From: Dromiciops gliroides
Lineage: Eukaryota > Chordata > Mammalia > Microbiotheria > Microbiotheriidae
NCBI RefSeq assembly: GCF_019393635.1
Contig: NC_057866.1
Location: 118,496,233 to 118,560,232, forward strand
DNA length: 64,000 bases
Direction of reading: 5' to 3'
The position numbers and the translations under genes are program-made. This document shows positions 11,341-22,540 of the stretch, in pieces (position 1 is the stretch's first letter; every line of letters starts with the position of its first letter). The notes beneath the pieces were generated by a model. It made no database searches. It saw only the letters and a program-made list of their open reading frames with translations, and had not been told where the DNA came from.

Positions 11341-12279
11341 AAATTGCCAAAATTGAGTCTGTCCCACCTCCTCCTTCCTCAACTGGGGCCCTTTGTAGAA
11401 TCTGCTGCCTAACTTATGGATGCATTAAGTACAGAATCTGTCTTTTCCAACTCAAGGAATTCAAATGACAGTATCTTTTCATTGCCAAGTTTGAACTGTG
11501 GCTTTAAAAAATGAACTGTCAGACATATAATATTATGCAGCTTATTCCATTTCCCCTTATTCATTACAAAATAGAATCAATTTGCCTTTTTTTCCCTTTC
11601 CTTATCTTAAAATGAGTTTGCTAGGCTTAGTTAGGAAAACCTAAGTTCAAATTTTCAGTCTTATATTTACTACTTGTGTCAGCCTGGACAAATCACTTAA
11701 CCTATATGTCCCTTAAATAACTCCTTGTACTTAAGTCCCAGGTGGATTTTTATTTATTATGGAGTTCCACAAGCTGAGAAATGTTTCCAGGATACTGTAG
11801 AAAGGTCATCTTTAGGAATTTTGCTGTTAATTGAAGATATAGATCTAGGGAAAGTGAAAAAAGGGAAGTGATTACAAAGGATGCAGGAAAACTCACTTTC
11901 TTGTTCACACTTCCTAATCTAGTGGCCTAACACAGAAAGATAATTAAAATGCTTTATGGTAAATTAAGAAAAAGGAAATTGAAATGCCTTTACCACTTTG
12001 CATTTTTCTACCCAAAAGTAATTTCATTGAGAATAGAGATTGATTGTATATCTATGCCTACTGGAGATCATACATAATGTGTCCAGTATTTTAGTAATAA
12101 GACTAGGCTGAAGTAGTTCTATCCTGAAAAAGTCCTTTGGTAATTGTCATCATCCTCTTGTAACACTTCAAGAAAAGGGGAAAAAAGACATATAGAAAAA
12201 GAAAATAACCAAAAGAAAACACAAGAAGTAATAACTCACTTATATAGCATTCTCAAGTTTGGGTTATCATTTTACATAC

Positions 12280-12370
12280 ATTAACATGATGATGTATCTA
12301 ATGACAATTCTGTGAGGTAGGTACTATAGGTTTTATTGTGTCCAGTTTACAGAGCTATAGTTGAGAGGTT
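12280..12370 (-). repeat. MIR/L2-like remnant
   Basis: 'tctgtgaggtaggtactat' and 'cagtttacagagctatagtt' is reverse-orientation MIR3/L2 wording. Overlapping AT-rich sequence adds nothing. Confidence 0.5.
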
Positions 12371-12499
12371 AAATATTAAAAGATAATAAAAAAGCACCTA
12401 CTTCACAGGGTTGTTTGTTAATGAAGATAAAATGATATAATTTATGTAAAGTGATTTGCAAACCTCAAAGCACTATATAAATATCAGAGAAACAATGAG

Positions 12500-12660
12500 A
12501 GCTGAATTTGAACACAAAAGACCAGTCTCAGCTTTCCACTTAGTACTTGGGGTAAATAATCGGAGCCTCAGTTGCTTTGTCTGCAAAATGAGGAAATTGA
12601 ACTAGATGACCTCTATGGCTCTTTCAAGTTCTAAATCTTACTTATTATTGTTGTTAAATG
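12500..12660 (+). repeat. MIR-like SINE
   Basis: 'gagctgaatttgaacac', 'cctcagttgctttgtctgc' and 'aaatgaggaaattgaactag' follow MIR order. Confidence 0.6.
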
Positions 12661-12774
12661 ACTTTCCAGTAGTTACATAGCTTGAAAGTGTTAGAAGTAG
12701 GATTTGAAATCACTGTACTCCAAAGTCTCATACTCTATGCAGAATGAATGCTATGCTACCCTAATTCTTTCACT

Positions 12775-12995
12775 CTGCAGCTGTTCAGTTGTGTCCAACA
12801 CTTCATGGCCACATTTGGGGTTTTCGTGGATACTGGAGTGGTTTGCCATTTCCTTCTCCAGGTCATTTTGCAGATGAGGAAACTGAGGCACAGGCTTAAG
12901 AGACTCATCCTGAGTCACATACAGCTCTTAAGTATCATAAATCTTCCTGTCTTTAGGCCGGGTACCCTATCCACTGAACCACCTAGCTGCTCAAA
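12775..12995 (-). repeat. CORE-SINE of second type
   Basis: Reverse copy: 'gttcagttgtgtccaac', 'cttcatggccacatttgggg', 'gtttgccatttccttctcc', 'gatgaggaaactgaggc', ending 'ccactgaaccacctagctgc'. The open frame across it is repeat-derived. Confidence 0.8.
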
Positions 12996-13144
12996 TTCTT
13001 TCACCACTTCTTACTAAACACATCTTTTAATCTGCTGAAGCCCAAAGTGGAAAAAGTAGGAGAAATGATAGGAATAACAAACTTCCTCCTCCACCCCCCC
13101 CCAAATAAAAGAAAATACAAAAAATATTGCAAAGTAAATGAGTA

Positions 13145-13297
13145 GGGGGCAGCTGGGTGGCTCAGTGGATAAAGCACCAGCCCTGGATTCAGCAGGACCT
13201 GAGTTCAAATGTGACCTCAGATACTTGACACTTGCTAGCTGCGTCACCCTGGGCAAGTCACTTAACCCTCATTGGGGGGGGGGGCTCGCTCAGGCAG
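13145..13297 (+). mobile_element. SINE with G-run tail
   Basis: WSINE1-type copy from 'gggggcagctgggtggctca' to 'cttaaccctcattg', then eleven G and 'ctcgctcaggcag' instead of an A-tail. Target duplication aagtaaaYgagta at 13132-13144 and 13298-13310 (one mismatch) proves insertion. Intron 2, 220 bases from exon 2. Confidence 0.8.
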
Positions 13298-13517
13298 AAG
13301 TAAACGAGTACCCATGACAGAAATGACTAAGAGCATTTTAATGTTTTCAATGCAATCATTTCTTCATTTAGATTTTGTATCTCAGGAATGTTTTTTCATT
13401 CTATTTCAGTATAGGCAGTAATCACGCAATAAATATTAAAAAAAATAGAGCAAGGAGAACAAAATACTAATATTTTCACAAGTATTTACTTTTTAATATG
13501 GAAAATTAGCTTATTAC

Positions 13518-13679
13518 CTGTTGGCAAGCCCAGGGTAAAATATCTGTCCTGTCCTGGTTTGAACTGGATAATTCGATTACAGATGTATTTGGCTGCCCAT
13601 TCACTAGCCAAGTCATAATTATCAAGAATTACAAGTCTCATTCTGGTGATACACAGCTTCTAGGACAAGTACTTCAAAC
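13518..13679 (-). CDS. GNPDA2: GNPDA2 exon 2, start codon and N-terminus
   Basis: Acceptor tttttccag precedes base 13679 and donor G|gtaataa follows 13518. The first 38 bases are 5' UTR. The start codon is at 13641-13639, with A at -3, which suits initiation. It encodes residues 1-41 plus the first base of codon 42: MRLVILDNYDLASEWAAKYI, then a segment ending FTLGLPT. The G-L-P-T-G-S-T-P sugar-phosphate loop typical of the NagB/GNPDA fold spans the junction with exon 3, since G42 is split. No upstream in-frame ATG is seen in this exon. Confidence 0.95.
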
Positions 13680-15331
13680 CTGGAAAAATTTCAAGATAGA
13701 GTACTTTAAAGTAGTTTACAAATACATGTTATGTTAATGATTCCAAAGAGAATGTTACTTTAAAACGTTATAGATATCATAGTTATAACACTAAATTAAA
13801 ATATCTTAAATACAGAGGTTACAATAGACTTTCTCCAATTTTTAAGATTTGATCAAGGTAATAATTAAAAGGTAGTTGTTTAATTTTTTAAAAAGCTTTT
13901 CCAGATCACTCTTTATAAAAGGAATATGCAAAATTTTTCCTGATTTAGATTCAGTAATACATACTCTTCCCAGGCTTGTAATCTTGAATATAACAGATGA
14001 TCTTTAAAGTGAATCACAAATGGTGGCTAAATATTTCAACTCAATCTGGTAAAAACAAGTAGAGGACATACTGCTAATACCCTTAAGTTCAACAGGAATG
14101 GGCTCTGGTGTTATAACTCAAACATTTCAGGTATACCAATGATGACACAATAAATTACAAGGTCAGTTACAAGGATCAGCATGGCCTCTCTCAAAATTCA
14201 CCTCCACCTTGGTGGCAAAAGGCTGACAAGAAAATTAGAAACACTATGACTGTTGTGAACAGAAGAGTAATTTGCATCTATCAAACATCATATTAAAGGG
14301 ATCCAATTGTAGTAACAGTAAAAAGGAAAATCGTATAGTATACCTGTGCAAGAAAGTCTCCTGAGCATACACTTTACTCTCTTCGTGGAATATTAAATTC
14401 AAATGCACAACTCATTTTCCCCCACCCCAATCATTATCTGCTTCCTACTTGGTTCATTTCTTCCTCCCCAACCCTGCACCCCCACCCCCATCCCCAGCTC
14501 ATCCTCTTTGGCTAAGCCACAAAAGACTTTGGAGGGACTATTATCTAATTCATTTTTGTCATTTTGCAGATTAAAAAAAACAACAACAAAGAAAAAACAA
14601 AACAAAAAACTGAATCAAGCCCTCAGTGCTGACTTAAGCTAGCTCACATTTATTAGCAGCACAGCTCAGGACTACATGCCGAGAACCGTAGCTTTAGGGG
14701 CATTGTCCCTTTCCAGGTCTGGTCTTCAAAATTGTATAGAATCCCGCTAGGAGGGAAAGAATACCTGGGGAAAGTGTCCCTCCTCCTTGGGGAGCAGCAG
14801 CACTTTGGCCTGGACCAGGACAAGAGCTCGCGTGAACACAATCCTTTAACAAGGACAGAACACTTTGCTCCCTACGATCCCATTAGGTAGGTGGCCTAAG
14901 TATTTGCACAATGAAAGTCACCATTTAAAAGAATACACGCTCCCCCTTCCCTGACTCTTTCCCCACATCTCCAGGGCCTCACACTGTGCCCGACACCTAG
15001 GAGACGCTTATCGCTGATTGCCTGATTGAGTGCATCGCTGGAGGGGGGCTGGTGAGGGGGCTGCCCACAAGAGGCACGGTTAGAAGGGTCGGGGCTCGGG
15101 CTTCAACCCGGATCTCTTGACTCCGAGTCCGACGCTTGCTCGGCTTTCGCGATACAAGCCCCACGAGCCTGAGTGGGGAGAGAAGAGCGATGCTCGATGT
15201 CTTAGGCGGGGAAGGCTCGGGCTCCGGGATACATCTCCTCACCGAGAAACTGACGCCGGGTTCAGGAGGCCCCAAGTCACCCCCTCACGCCGCCCCTGGA
15301 ACCCACCCCGCTTCAGACCCACAGTACTCAC

Positions 15332-15480
15332 CGCCGCCCCTGGGGACCCGTGGCAGAGCTCGGCTGTCACTCGAGAACGCAAGAGATGGGATAGGCAAGC
15401 GATCCCTGCGAGAGCTGGGGCCGGAACCCCGGAGACCCGGATGGAAAGAGTAGCAGCAGGAAAGGACGGAGGAGCAGAGC
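15332..15480 (-). other. GNPDA2: GNPDA2 exon 1, non-coding 5' UTR
   Basis: The minus strand at 15332/15331 reads GGCGGCG|gtgagtac, a near-perfect splice donor inside the CpG island. No in-frame coding extends the protein N-terminus here, and the start codon lies in exon 2, so this is a 5' UTR exon. The 3' boundary is well supported by the donor. The 5' boundary is inferred from the NRF1-like and CCAAT motifs just upstream; transcript data would be needed to fix it. Confidence 0.6.
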
Positions 15481-15494
15481 GCCGCGGGATGTCC

Positions 15495-15505
15495 TGCGCA
15501 TGCGC
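15495..15505. promoter_or_regulatory. NRF1-type site
   Basis: TGCGCATGCGC is the palindromic core recognised by NRF1, common just upstream of CpG-island transcription starts. It lies about 165 bases upstream of the exon 1 donor, consistent with a position close to the GNPDA2 start. Binding is not shown. Confidence 0.7.
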
Positions 15506-15543
15506 GCCGCCGCCTTAGCCTCGAGGGATGAAGATGGAAGCAG

Positions 15544-15548
15544 CCAAT
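15544..15548 (+). promoter_or_regulatory. CCAAT box, plus orientation
   Basis: AGCCAATCAG is a full NF-Y type context. Relative to GNPDA2 it lies in reverse orientation about 65 bases upstream of the estimated start. NF-Y works in either orientation. It pairs with the opposite-facing copy at 15580. Confidence 0.6.
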
Positions 15549-15579
15549 CAGATCCGGCTCCTGGCCGAGGTCTCTTTTG

Positions 15580-15584
15580 ATTGG
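15580..15584 (-). promoter_or_regulatory. CCAAT box, minus orientation
   Basis: Plus-strand GATTGGTTAG reads CTAACCAATC on the GNPDA2 strand, about 100 bases upstream of the estimated start, a classic CCAAT distance. The two facing CCAAT boxes 32 bases apart mark the outer edge of the promoter. Confidence 0.6.
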
Positions 15585-15729
15585 TTAGTTTCTATCCTCT
15601 AGCCCGTGAGTAGCTTGGAGTTTCTCCAAGACCTGGAAATCCAAAGACTGGGTCTCTAGACAACCGGGCTGTACTGTCTATATAACGTTGAGCGAGACAT
15701 TTAATCTCTTTGGGTCTTTCCATGTATAA

Positions 15730-16150
15730 TGATTGATATAACACTTTAAAGCTTTCAAAGCGCTTTACATGTTATCTCATTTGGCCCTCTCAAAAAATGC
15801 TGTCAGGTAGGTGCTATTAACCCATTTTACAGAGAAAATCTAGGCTACAAGAGGCTATTGTTGATCATAATAACTAGCATTTATAGAGCTAAGATTTGAA
15901 AACAATATAATAATAAATAATAATGATAACTAACATTTTATAAAGCACTTAACTGTGTACCAGGCACCACACTCAGCACTTTACAATTTTTATCTCATTT
16001 GATCTCACAAAAACCTGGGAGGTAGGTGCTATTGTCACCAACCCTATGTTACAGATGAGGAAACTGAGGCAAACGCGTCTAAGGCTGAATTTGAAGTCAG
16101 GTCTTCACTCCAGGCAGGGCTGTTCTATCCATTTATTATCCTTCCCAGGA
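15730..16150 (-). repeat. Two MIR/L2-type remnants
   Basis: 'tttacatgttatctcatttgg...taggtgctattaac' (15760-15840) and again 'ctcatttgatctcac...taggtgctattgtc...cagatgaggaaactgaggc' (15990-16070). Two reverse copies of the same ancient repeat close to the GNPDA2 promoter. Confidence 0.65.
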
Positions 16151-16639
16151 CATGACCTGCCTAGCATCACACAGATAGTAAGTGTGGGGGGAGGGGGTCA
16201 GGATTTGAACTAAAGTCTACCTAAAATTCATTCATTAGTGGCGCAAAATGAAGCAGACTTTTCCTAGGGAAAATGCCTTGGGGGTGGGAGGTGCAGGGAG
16301 AGGGGAGTTAGAGTTGTAGGGGTCAGTAAGACCGTAACAGGAGGTATGGATTTATCTGTATCTTGAAATAGAAGGTAGGTTGGGGGAAAAGAAGGAAGTC
16401 ATAATTTAAGCTATTCCTTGTGATGGATGTAAATTGAGGCAAACCTATATTAAATGGAATTTAGATCTCTTGTCTCCAAAGGGGAAGACTAGAGAAGACA
16501 AAGGCCGGTTCTCCAGCGATTGCAAAAGACAGTTTTTAAGATTTAAATCTTAAAATCTCAGGCAACTGACTGAGAGATGACATTGGGAGGGTAGCCTGGG
16601 AATGGATTGATAATTGCTAGTCTGTAGAGAACTTTAGGA

Positions 16640-16920
16640 TGAAGTTTGAATTGTTTCTGATCATAATGAAGAGTATTGAAAAAGTATATAGATTTTTGGA
16701 AAGACAAGCACACTAATGCATTGTTGGCTAAACTTTGAATTGGTACAGTCATTCTGGAAAACAATTGGGAATTTTGCAAATAAGGTAACTAAAATGTCCA
16801 AATGCTTTTACCCAGAGATATAACTGCTAGGTCTATACTCTAAAGAGGTCATTGACAAAAAGAAAGGCTCCAACATACAACAAATATTTATAGAGGCACT
16901 TTTTGAGGGAGTGAAACAAA
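16640..16920 (+). repeat. Old L1 ORF2 3' fragment
   Basis: 'cattctggaaaacaattggg', 'gagatataactgctaggtc' and 'aatatttatagaggcact' correspond to the 3' end of L1 ORF2 seen intact at 51800-51950, heavily mutated. Confidence 0.65.
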
Positions 16921-16924
16921 GTAG

Positions 16925-17235
16925 ATCCTTTATCTATATTACCTGAGGCTGAGGGGTGGTCTGGGAGCTAGTATGATAGGTCAGGTTCCCCTAGCTCCTT
17001 ATTACAATATTTCCACCTCTCATTATAATATTCATTCTTCTCACTGATTGTTAACCGATCAGAGTTTATTGACATCATCAGGAACATCCACTCTAACAAA
17101 GTGTTGAATAGGTTCCATGAGGGATTAGCATTTGAGAGTGCCACTGACCCCTTTTATTAATTATCTGCTAGCATGATTAATAAAATGATTGATTACCCAG
17201 AAACATCTCTTGAACTTTCTCTATGTCACAAATAC
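16925..17235 (+). repeat. Diverged LTR-like segment, family F
   Basis: 'tgattgttaaccgatcag' and 'gattacccagaaacatctct' parallel 28050-28500. 'attaataaaatg' is a possible polyA signal. Boundaries are poor. Confidence 0.4.
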
Positions 17236-18810
17236 AAAACAAGATTTAGTATCCATGTGATTTTCCTTATCTCCTGTTCAGGACTGGGATTTCAAAGAAG
17301 AGAGTACAGAGTTGATCAAACTACATGGCTTGTTGATTAATATGCTGAAATGTGAGTTTTGGGAAATGATGCTGCTGGAAGTACTTATCTCAGGAAGTTG
17401 GCTCTATCCTGACAATACTCTGACCCCCAGATAGCCTGAGGCTGTTAGGGACCCTGTAAATATAAATTAGGTAGGTAGTTAGACTGATGCAGTCTGAGGT
17501 GGAGAAATTTTGTGCTTGACAGGTGCTAAAATTAAATTCAAGTCACTGAAAAGGCACCCTCGGGTTGGTTCACTCTATTTGGTCTTGGTCTCTACAGATC
17601 TAGCTGCTACACTTGACTGTCCATCTCTCCCGGCCACCTTTGTCTATTGTCTTGAATTACATTACTTTATTCTATTTCCTGTAGTAAACTATGTAGCCTG
17701 GTACCCATGAGGATTGAAAGTTTGTTTGGTTTAGAATAAAACAAAAACGGTTTACCTACTAAGCTTCTGTAGAAAAAAGAGTGGGCATTCAAAATCATAT
17801 CTCCCATCCAATAGCAGTGGTTCAGATTTCACCCAAGGTGGGGAAACCCAGATGCAACTATTCCCTGCTGCTGGCTATTCATACAAAATATAATTCTAAA
17901 AATACCAATAATTTTCTCATTTAGTTTGGGAGCTCCCACTTGGTGGGAGGATAAGAACTCCTCCCACACTGACAATTAGCCAGAGAATGTCTGTCTTGTC
18001 TGTTATCTTTATTGTTCTCTGCCTTACATCTGACAAACAATGGAGCACACCACAGGAAAAGGTAGTTTCTATCCTTTATTGAAACCGGCTGTGGTACTAA
18101 TTAAGATGGAAAATATAAACCAACTTTATAGAGTAGGACAACTTTGGAGGATAAACATGTCTGCCATCCTGGGCAGTCTGAAGGAGAGATGAAAGACAAC
18201 CACTTTCCCATCTGGTACCTATTTTCTTTAATGGAAAGTTAAGCAATTAGCAGTAGGCCAAACAACATTTCTTCAGTACTTTTAGGCTGCTCAAGCAGCC
18301 CCTCCATTCCCTACCTCACTCCCAATCTCTGGCAGCAGCCCATTGTAGTTACACTGTTTTAACACCAGCCTCTAGTTTCCCTTGGTTCCTTGATTCACTA
18401 TCACTCACTTCACTGATAGAACTCCTCTCAAACATGTCAGAGCTGGAGAGAGGGTCTCTCTGTTTATAATATCTCTTTACTCTAAGATCTGGTTTCTAGG
18501 TACAGTTTCTGTTTCCTGTCATCCAGGAATATTAATGGCTATTAATGGTTAATGGTCCCTGGTTACTGTTTAAACTTCTGTTGATAGTGTTGGTTGTTAG
18601 GGACTCAAACCCTCTGGTTACTGTATTTTGAATAAGATCTCAAACCTTAGTTTCTCTGTTAATCCTTTTACCTACTATTGATTAAGTTATCTGTTAACCC
18701 TTTTAGCCTCCTCCATCACTTGGGACTATGTTGTTTTGACATTCTACAAAATCAGAATTTTGATATGCAAGATGCCATAGAATTCTATTGTAAATCCTTC
18801 ATTGTAGAGG
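17236..18810. other. Intergenic stretch, nothing recognised
   Basis: AT-rich unique-looking sequence. Scattered polyA-like and TATA-like words near 17710-17750 and 18460 hint at old LTRs, but I cannot delimit any. The short open frames at 17510 and 18678 show no coding signature. Confidence 0.5.
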
Positions 18811-18819
18811 AGATAGGCC

Positions 18820-19010
18820 CATTCTTTGTGGAGGCACATTGGCCTTTGAGTCAGAGGACCTAGCCTCAAATCCTGGTTCTGTTATTTCAACAAGTGTATT
18901 GGGAAGTGTCTTCATCTCTCCAGTTCTCCTTTTCCTCAACTACACAATGAGGGTATTGAACTAGACAACCTCTAAGACCCCTTCCCATCTAAATCAGTAA
19001 TCTTGGAATG
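18820..19010 (+). repeat. MIR SINE
   Basis: 'ggcacattggcctttgagtcag', 'cctcaaatcctggttctg', then 'cctcaactacacaatgaggg' and 'tagacaacctctaag' in correct MIR order. Confidence 0.65.
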
Positions 19011-19384
19011 CTGAAAGAAACACTGTGGAAGGAAAATTCCCTTCAGTGTAGCAGAATGTGAAGACCTGAAGTACCCATTTAAAAAAATATATTTTATTAG
19101 GTACTACTAGTTTGGCTATCAAGATCTATTGCCTATTGCCCATACATTAGGCTTTATTCAATAATAAATAACATTTCTGCTGATGTTTAGTTATAACCTT
19201 TGGGCCTTAAAAGTACATTAAACATTGTGTATACAATCAAAGTCAATTCATACATTAGTTAGTTTTGCCAAACTGCTTTTGTTTCTCTTTCTTTTTTTTA
19301 ATCTTTACCACAAGGGATGACTCTCTGTTAACGAGGTTGGAGAGAAGTATTTTGAAATGAAGTGATATCAAAAACTATCAGTAA

Positions 19385-19553
19385 GGGGCGACTAGGTGGC
19401 TCAGTGGATAAAGCACCGGCCGTGGATTCAGGAGTACCTGAGTTCAAATCCAACCTCAGACACTTAACACTTACTAGCTGTGTGACCCTGGGCAAGTCAC
19501 TTAACCCCAATTGCCTCACTAAAAAACAAAACAAAACAAAGCAAAACAAACTA
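19385..19553 (+). mobile_element. Marsupial SINE (WSINE1-type)
   Basis: 'ggggcgactaggtggctcag' to 'caattgcctcactaaaaaac' with (acaaa)n tail. The 'caattgcctcact' end marks one subfamily. Flanks share 'aactatcagta' (about 19372 and 19549), a target duplication. Confidence 0.9.
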
Positions 19554-20604
19554 TCAGTACATTTAAAAAATTTTTTAAAGGTGATAAACAGGTAACAAAT
19601 TTAAAAGTAAGGTCAAGTGAAAACTCGGGGCATGCTTATGATTAGTTACTAATGTACAGAATGTGATATTGGGATAAGTAAACTGGCTCTTTTCCTCTGC
19701 TTTTTCTTCAGTTTTTGTGTGGGGGAATAGCATTTTGAAAAGTGAGACAACTTTCAAATCCATTGTTTGTAATTAACTTTCCCTTCCCTACTCCCCTCTA
19801 AGATTTCCTAAGTTGTACATGAATTTGACATTTCATAAATTAGCTTCTTTATATTTAGGTGGAATTATAAAAATTGTAAGATTCTCATTCTTTTCCTATT
19901 ACATTCCATAATCTTAAATTTAATTTTAGAATCAAATGAAAATGACTTATTTTAGAATATCTTTTATTTTCTTAGTGTTTCTATAGTTAATAAAGAGGAC
20001 ACACTGTGTGAATAGTGAAATTCTTTTCTCAAAAATATGGATTTTGAAAGTCCATGTTTTGGGCAGCAGTCCTGAATAATTTGTACAACCCTTGGGCAAA
20101 TTCACTACCTTAGATAAATTGAAGAATGAAATAGTTGGAAATAGAATGCGGGTGTGTGTGGGTGTTCTCTCAAAGACTTATTTTTCAGAGCAGTACTTAT
20201 ATGGGTCGACTTGTAAAGAAACAGCAAGAGAAGGGGAGAGACCTGTGGAGGAGAAGGATATGAGGAAAGAGAAGTAGGCATTTGGGTAAAAGAAAGAAGG
20301 ACAAGGAAAACAAAATAAATCAGCAAGGCATAGGAAAGTAAGAAAGGGGAATGGAAATTTGGGTAAGGTTATCAAGATACTAAGAGTGTAAGAAGATGCT
20401 AAAAAGGTCAAGAAATTAACATGTTCAGAGAAGAAGATATCCCTGAGCTGTTGTAAACAATGTTCTCTAGGAGAACTAGTAACAAAAAGGCCAAAGACTG
20501 CGAGGTTTTATTTTTAGCAAGTATGAACACTAAGGAGAATTTTGCAGTGATATATATCAACTGTGATGTTTTAATTTCCACCAAAGCAGTGACTGCTGCT
20601 ATTT

Positions 20605-20774
20605 TCTTTTTTTTTCTTTTCTTTTTTTTTTTTTTTTTTGGTGGGGCAATGAGGGTTAAGTGATTTGCCCAGGGTCACACAGCTAGTAAGTGTCAAGTGT
20701 CTGAGGTCATATTTGAATTCAGGTCCTCCTTAATCCAGGGCCAGTGCTTTATCCACTTCGCCCTAGCTGCCCCT
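20605..20774 (-). mobile_element. Marsupial SINE
   Basis: Reverse copy with T-rich tail at 20605-20640, then 'ggtggggcaatgagggttaa' and the terminal 'ccctagctgcccc'. Confidence 0.9.
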
Positions 20775-21053
20775 GCTATCTATTTTCAAAGTGCAGGATA
20801 GTCTCCCTTTTAAAGTAGAAAGTAAAGGGGCTCAAAGAGGCTCTCCAGATTATTAGGTAGAATAAAGTATTCCTTAAAACCAAACAGTAGAAACAAAAAA
20901 CAACAGAAGTACCCTAAATTAGAAAACCAGCACCACCTCCACGCCCCCCAAAAAAGAAAAGGATATGAAGAGTAAGAGTGGAATTTGGATCCATATTAGA
21001 ATGTTGGAGGTTGGAAAAATTTGAACAGAAGAAAGGGTAGAAAAGGAACATCT

Positions 21054-21183
21054 GGGGCAGCTAGGTGGTGTAGTGGATGAAGCCCTGCCTGGAGGACCTG
21101 AGTTCAAATTTGGACTCAAGATACTTGACACTTACTAGCTGTGTGACCCTGGGCAAGTCACTTAACCCTGATTGCCCCACCAT
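21054..21183 (+). mobile_element. Marsupial SINE with internal deletion
   Basis: 'ggggcagctaggtggtgtag' runs into 'gccctgcctggaggacctga', lacking about 15 bases of the usual 'ccctggattcagg' block. It ends 'gattgccccacc' without a clear A-tail. Confidence 0.85.
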
Positions 21184-21819
21184 ATTTTGGAAAAATATAT
21201 ACTAAAAATTATTTGTTAATCCACACAATCATTCCTTGAGGGACAAGCAGCTGCTTCCTCCTTTGAGAATCTGAGCATTCCTCCCCTTTGAGAATAGCTT
21301 TGTATCTATCTCCCAGTTTCAGCTGTTGCTTTTCTTGAAATTGTAGTCAAAAGGGCTTTAGACTAAAATGGAAGGGGGAAGGTAAAAATTGTCTATGTAG
21401 ATACAACAAAATATAGGCAATCTCTCCCCCTTTGTGAATTACTACCAAAATGTCAATGGAATTGATATTGCTAAGACACAGATTTCACTATGTCAGCACC
21501 CTACTAAAAATCATCAATGATTTTTTTTCCTCAAAAATAAAATAAAACCTTCCAATCCAGCATTTAATTTTTCCAAAATATGGTTGTAGTTATCAACTCT
21601 TACCTCCATGATTTTGTACAATTGGTTCATATATGAAATATAATTCCTACTCATTTCTCCTTAAAAAAATCCTTAACTTCCTATAAATCATAGCTTCGGT
21701 GTCAACACCAACATGAAATCTTTACTGATCCCACCAGATATAAGTCTTCTCTTCTTCTTTAAATTATTTGTATAAGCTTATATTAACTTATTTGTGTGCA
21801 TATTCTTTCTCCTCTGTAG

Positions 21820-21945
21820 AGATAGTAATATGCTCCTTGTGGGCAAGATTATCTTCTTTTATTTTTGTCTCTGGCCCCCAACACCTAGCATAATGCCTGT
21901 ACATAGTAGATACTTAAATGTTTGTTGCATATAATTGGATTTGTG
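21820..21945 (-). repeat. MIR/L2-like remnant
   Basis: 'tgtgggcaagattatcttc', 'cccaacacctagcataatgc' and 'tagtagatacttaaatgttt' are the usual reverse wording of an L2/MIR3 3' end. A similar stretch is at 63330-63410. Confidence 0.6.
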
Positions 21946-22540
21946 TTTTTTAAAATATTGTGGGGCTAGGTGTTTCTGTCTAAGTTATTGGGGAACTAGG
22001 CTGGGATTTTTAAAAATACTGCTACTTATAAATTAATGGCTATTGTACCAGTTTTGGCAATAAGCATTGTTGAAAATTAAAGTTTTATCTGCCTGTCTCC
22101 TAGAAAAATAATAAACAGATCAGAGAAATTAACATTATAATATCTAATACAAAAATTAATATTAATAATAATAAAGACATGTCTCCCACAGAACAGAACC
22201 AGATCAAATAACGTAATGTCTCCTACAGGATAAACCAGATTAGAGACAGAGAGGAAAAACATAATACCAATTTATTTTGTCCCAAGAAGAAAGAACCATG
22301 ATCATCTCTCTTTCTGAGAGTATATAAGATTTTTTTGTCCACTGGTTACATGGCGTTGTCAGTTACTGATCAACACAAAAGCAAATACTGTAACATGAAT
22401 GTATGTAACAAGTATGGAGGAAATACAGAAGCATCATAAGATTACTGGATTCCCAAAAAGGGTTTGGCAAGGATAAGGACACCCAGATGTCCCCATGAGA
22501 TAGGGACTTCCTATCCTGAGGGAAAAGAAGTCACCAGTGT

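Larger units (their letters stand above)
1..15480 (-). other. GNPDA2: GNPDA2 gene span (partial, 5' part)
   Basis: GNPDA2 converts glucosamine-6-phosphate to fructose-6-phosphate plus ammonia in the cytosol, taking hexosamine sugars back to glycolysis. Four coding exons on the minus strand join in phase (124, 102, 183 and 185 coding bases) to give 198 codons without a stop. Family members are about 276 residues, so about 78 C-terminal residues and the 3' UTR lie left of base 1. GNPDA2 rather than GNPDA1 is indicated by GLPRNHPESYHSYMWNN and by HIDIDPNNAHILDGN (recalled family differences, not a database search). The gene starts in a CpG island, as housekeeping genes do. Introns: 13680-15331, 10356-13517, 7583-10253, 2760-7399 and 1-2574 (open). 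The transcription start, about 15480, is an estimate. Confidence 0.93.
15060..15525. promoter_or_regulatory. GNPDA2: CpG island over the GNPDA2 promoter
   Basis: This stretch is GC-rich with many CG dinucleotides, in sharp contrast to the AT-rich, CpG-poor window. It covers exon 1 and the first part of intron 1. Constitutive, unmethylated promoter function is inferred. Two overlapping plus-strand open frames (15117-15518 and 15136-15453) exist here, but GC-rich DNA has few stops and they resemble no known protein. Confidence 0.85.

Noticed and set aside
15117..15518. 133- and 105-codon open frames on the plus strand in the CpG island
   Set aside because: GC-rich DNA lacks stops by chance. 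The peptides are Arg/Pro-rich and overlap each other in two frames and the GNPDA2 exon 1 on the other strand.
16925..18810. Possible additional exons upstream of GNPDA2
   Set aside because: No coding frame with matching splice sites was found; wording fits decayed LTR sequence better.
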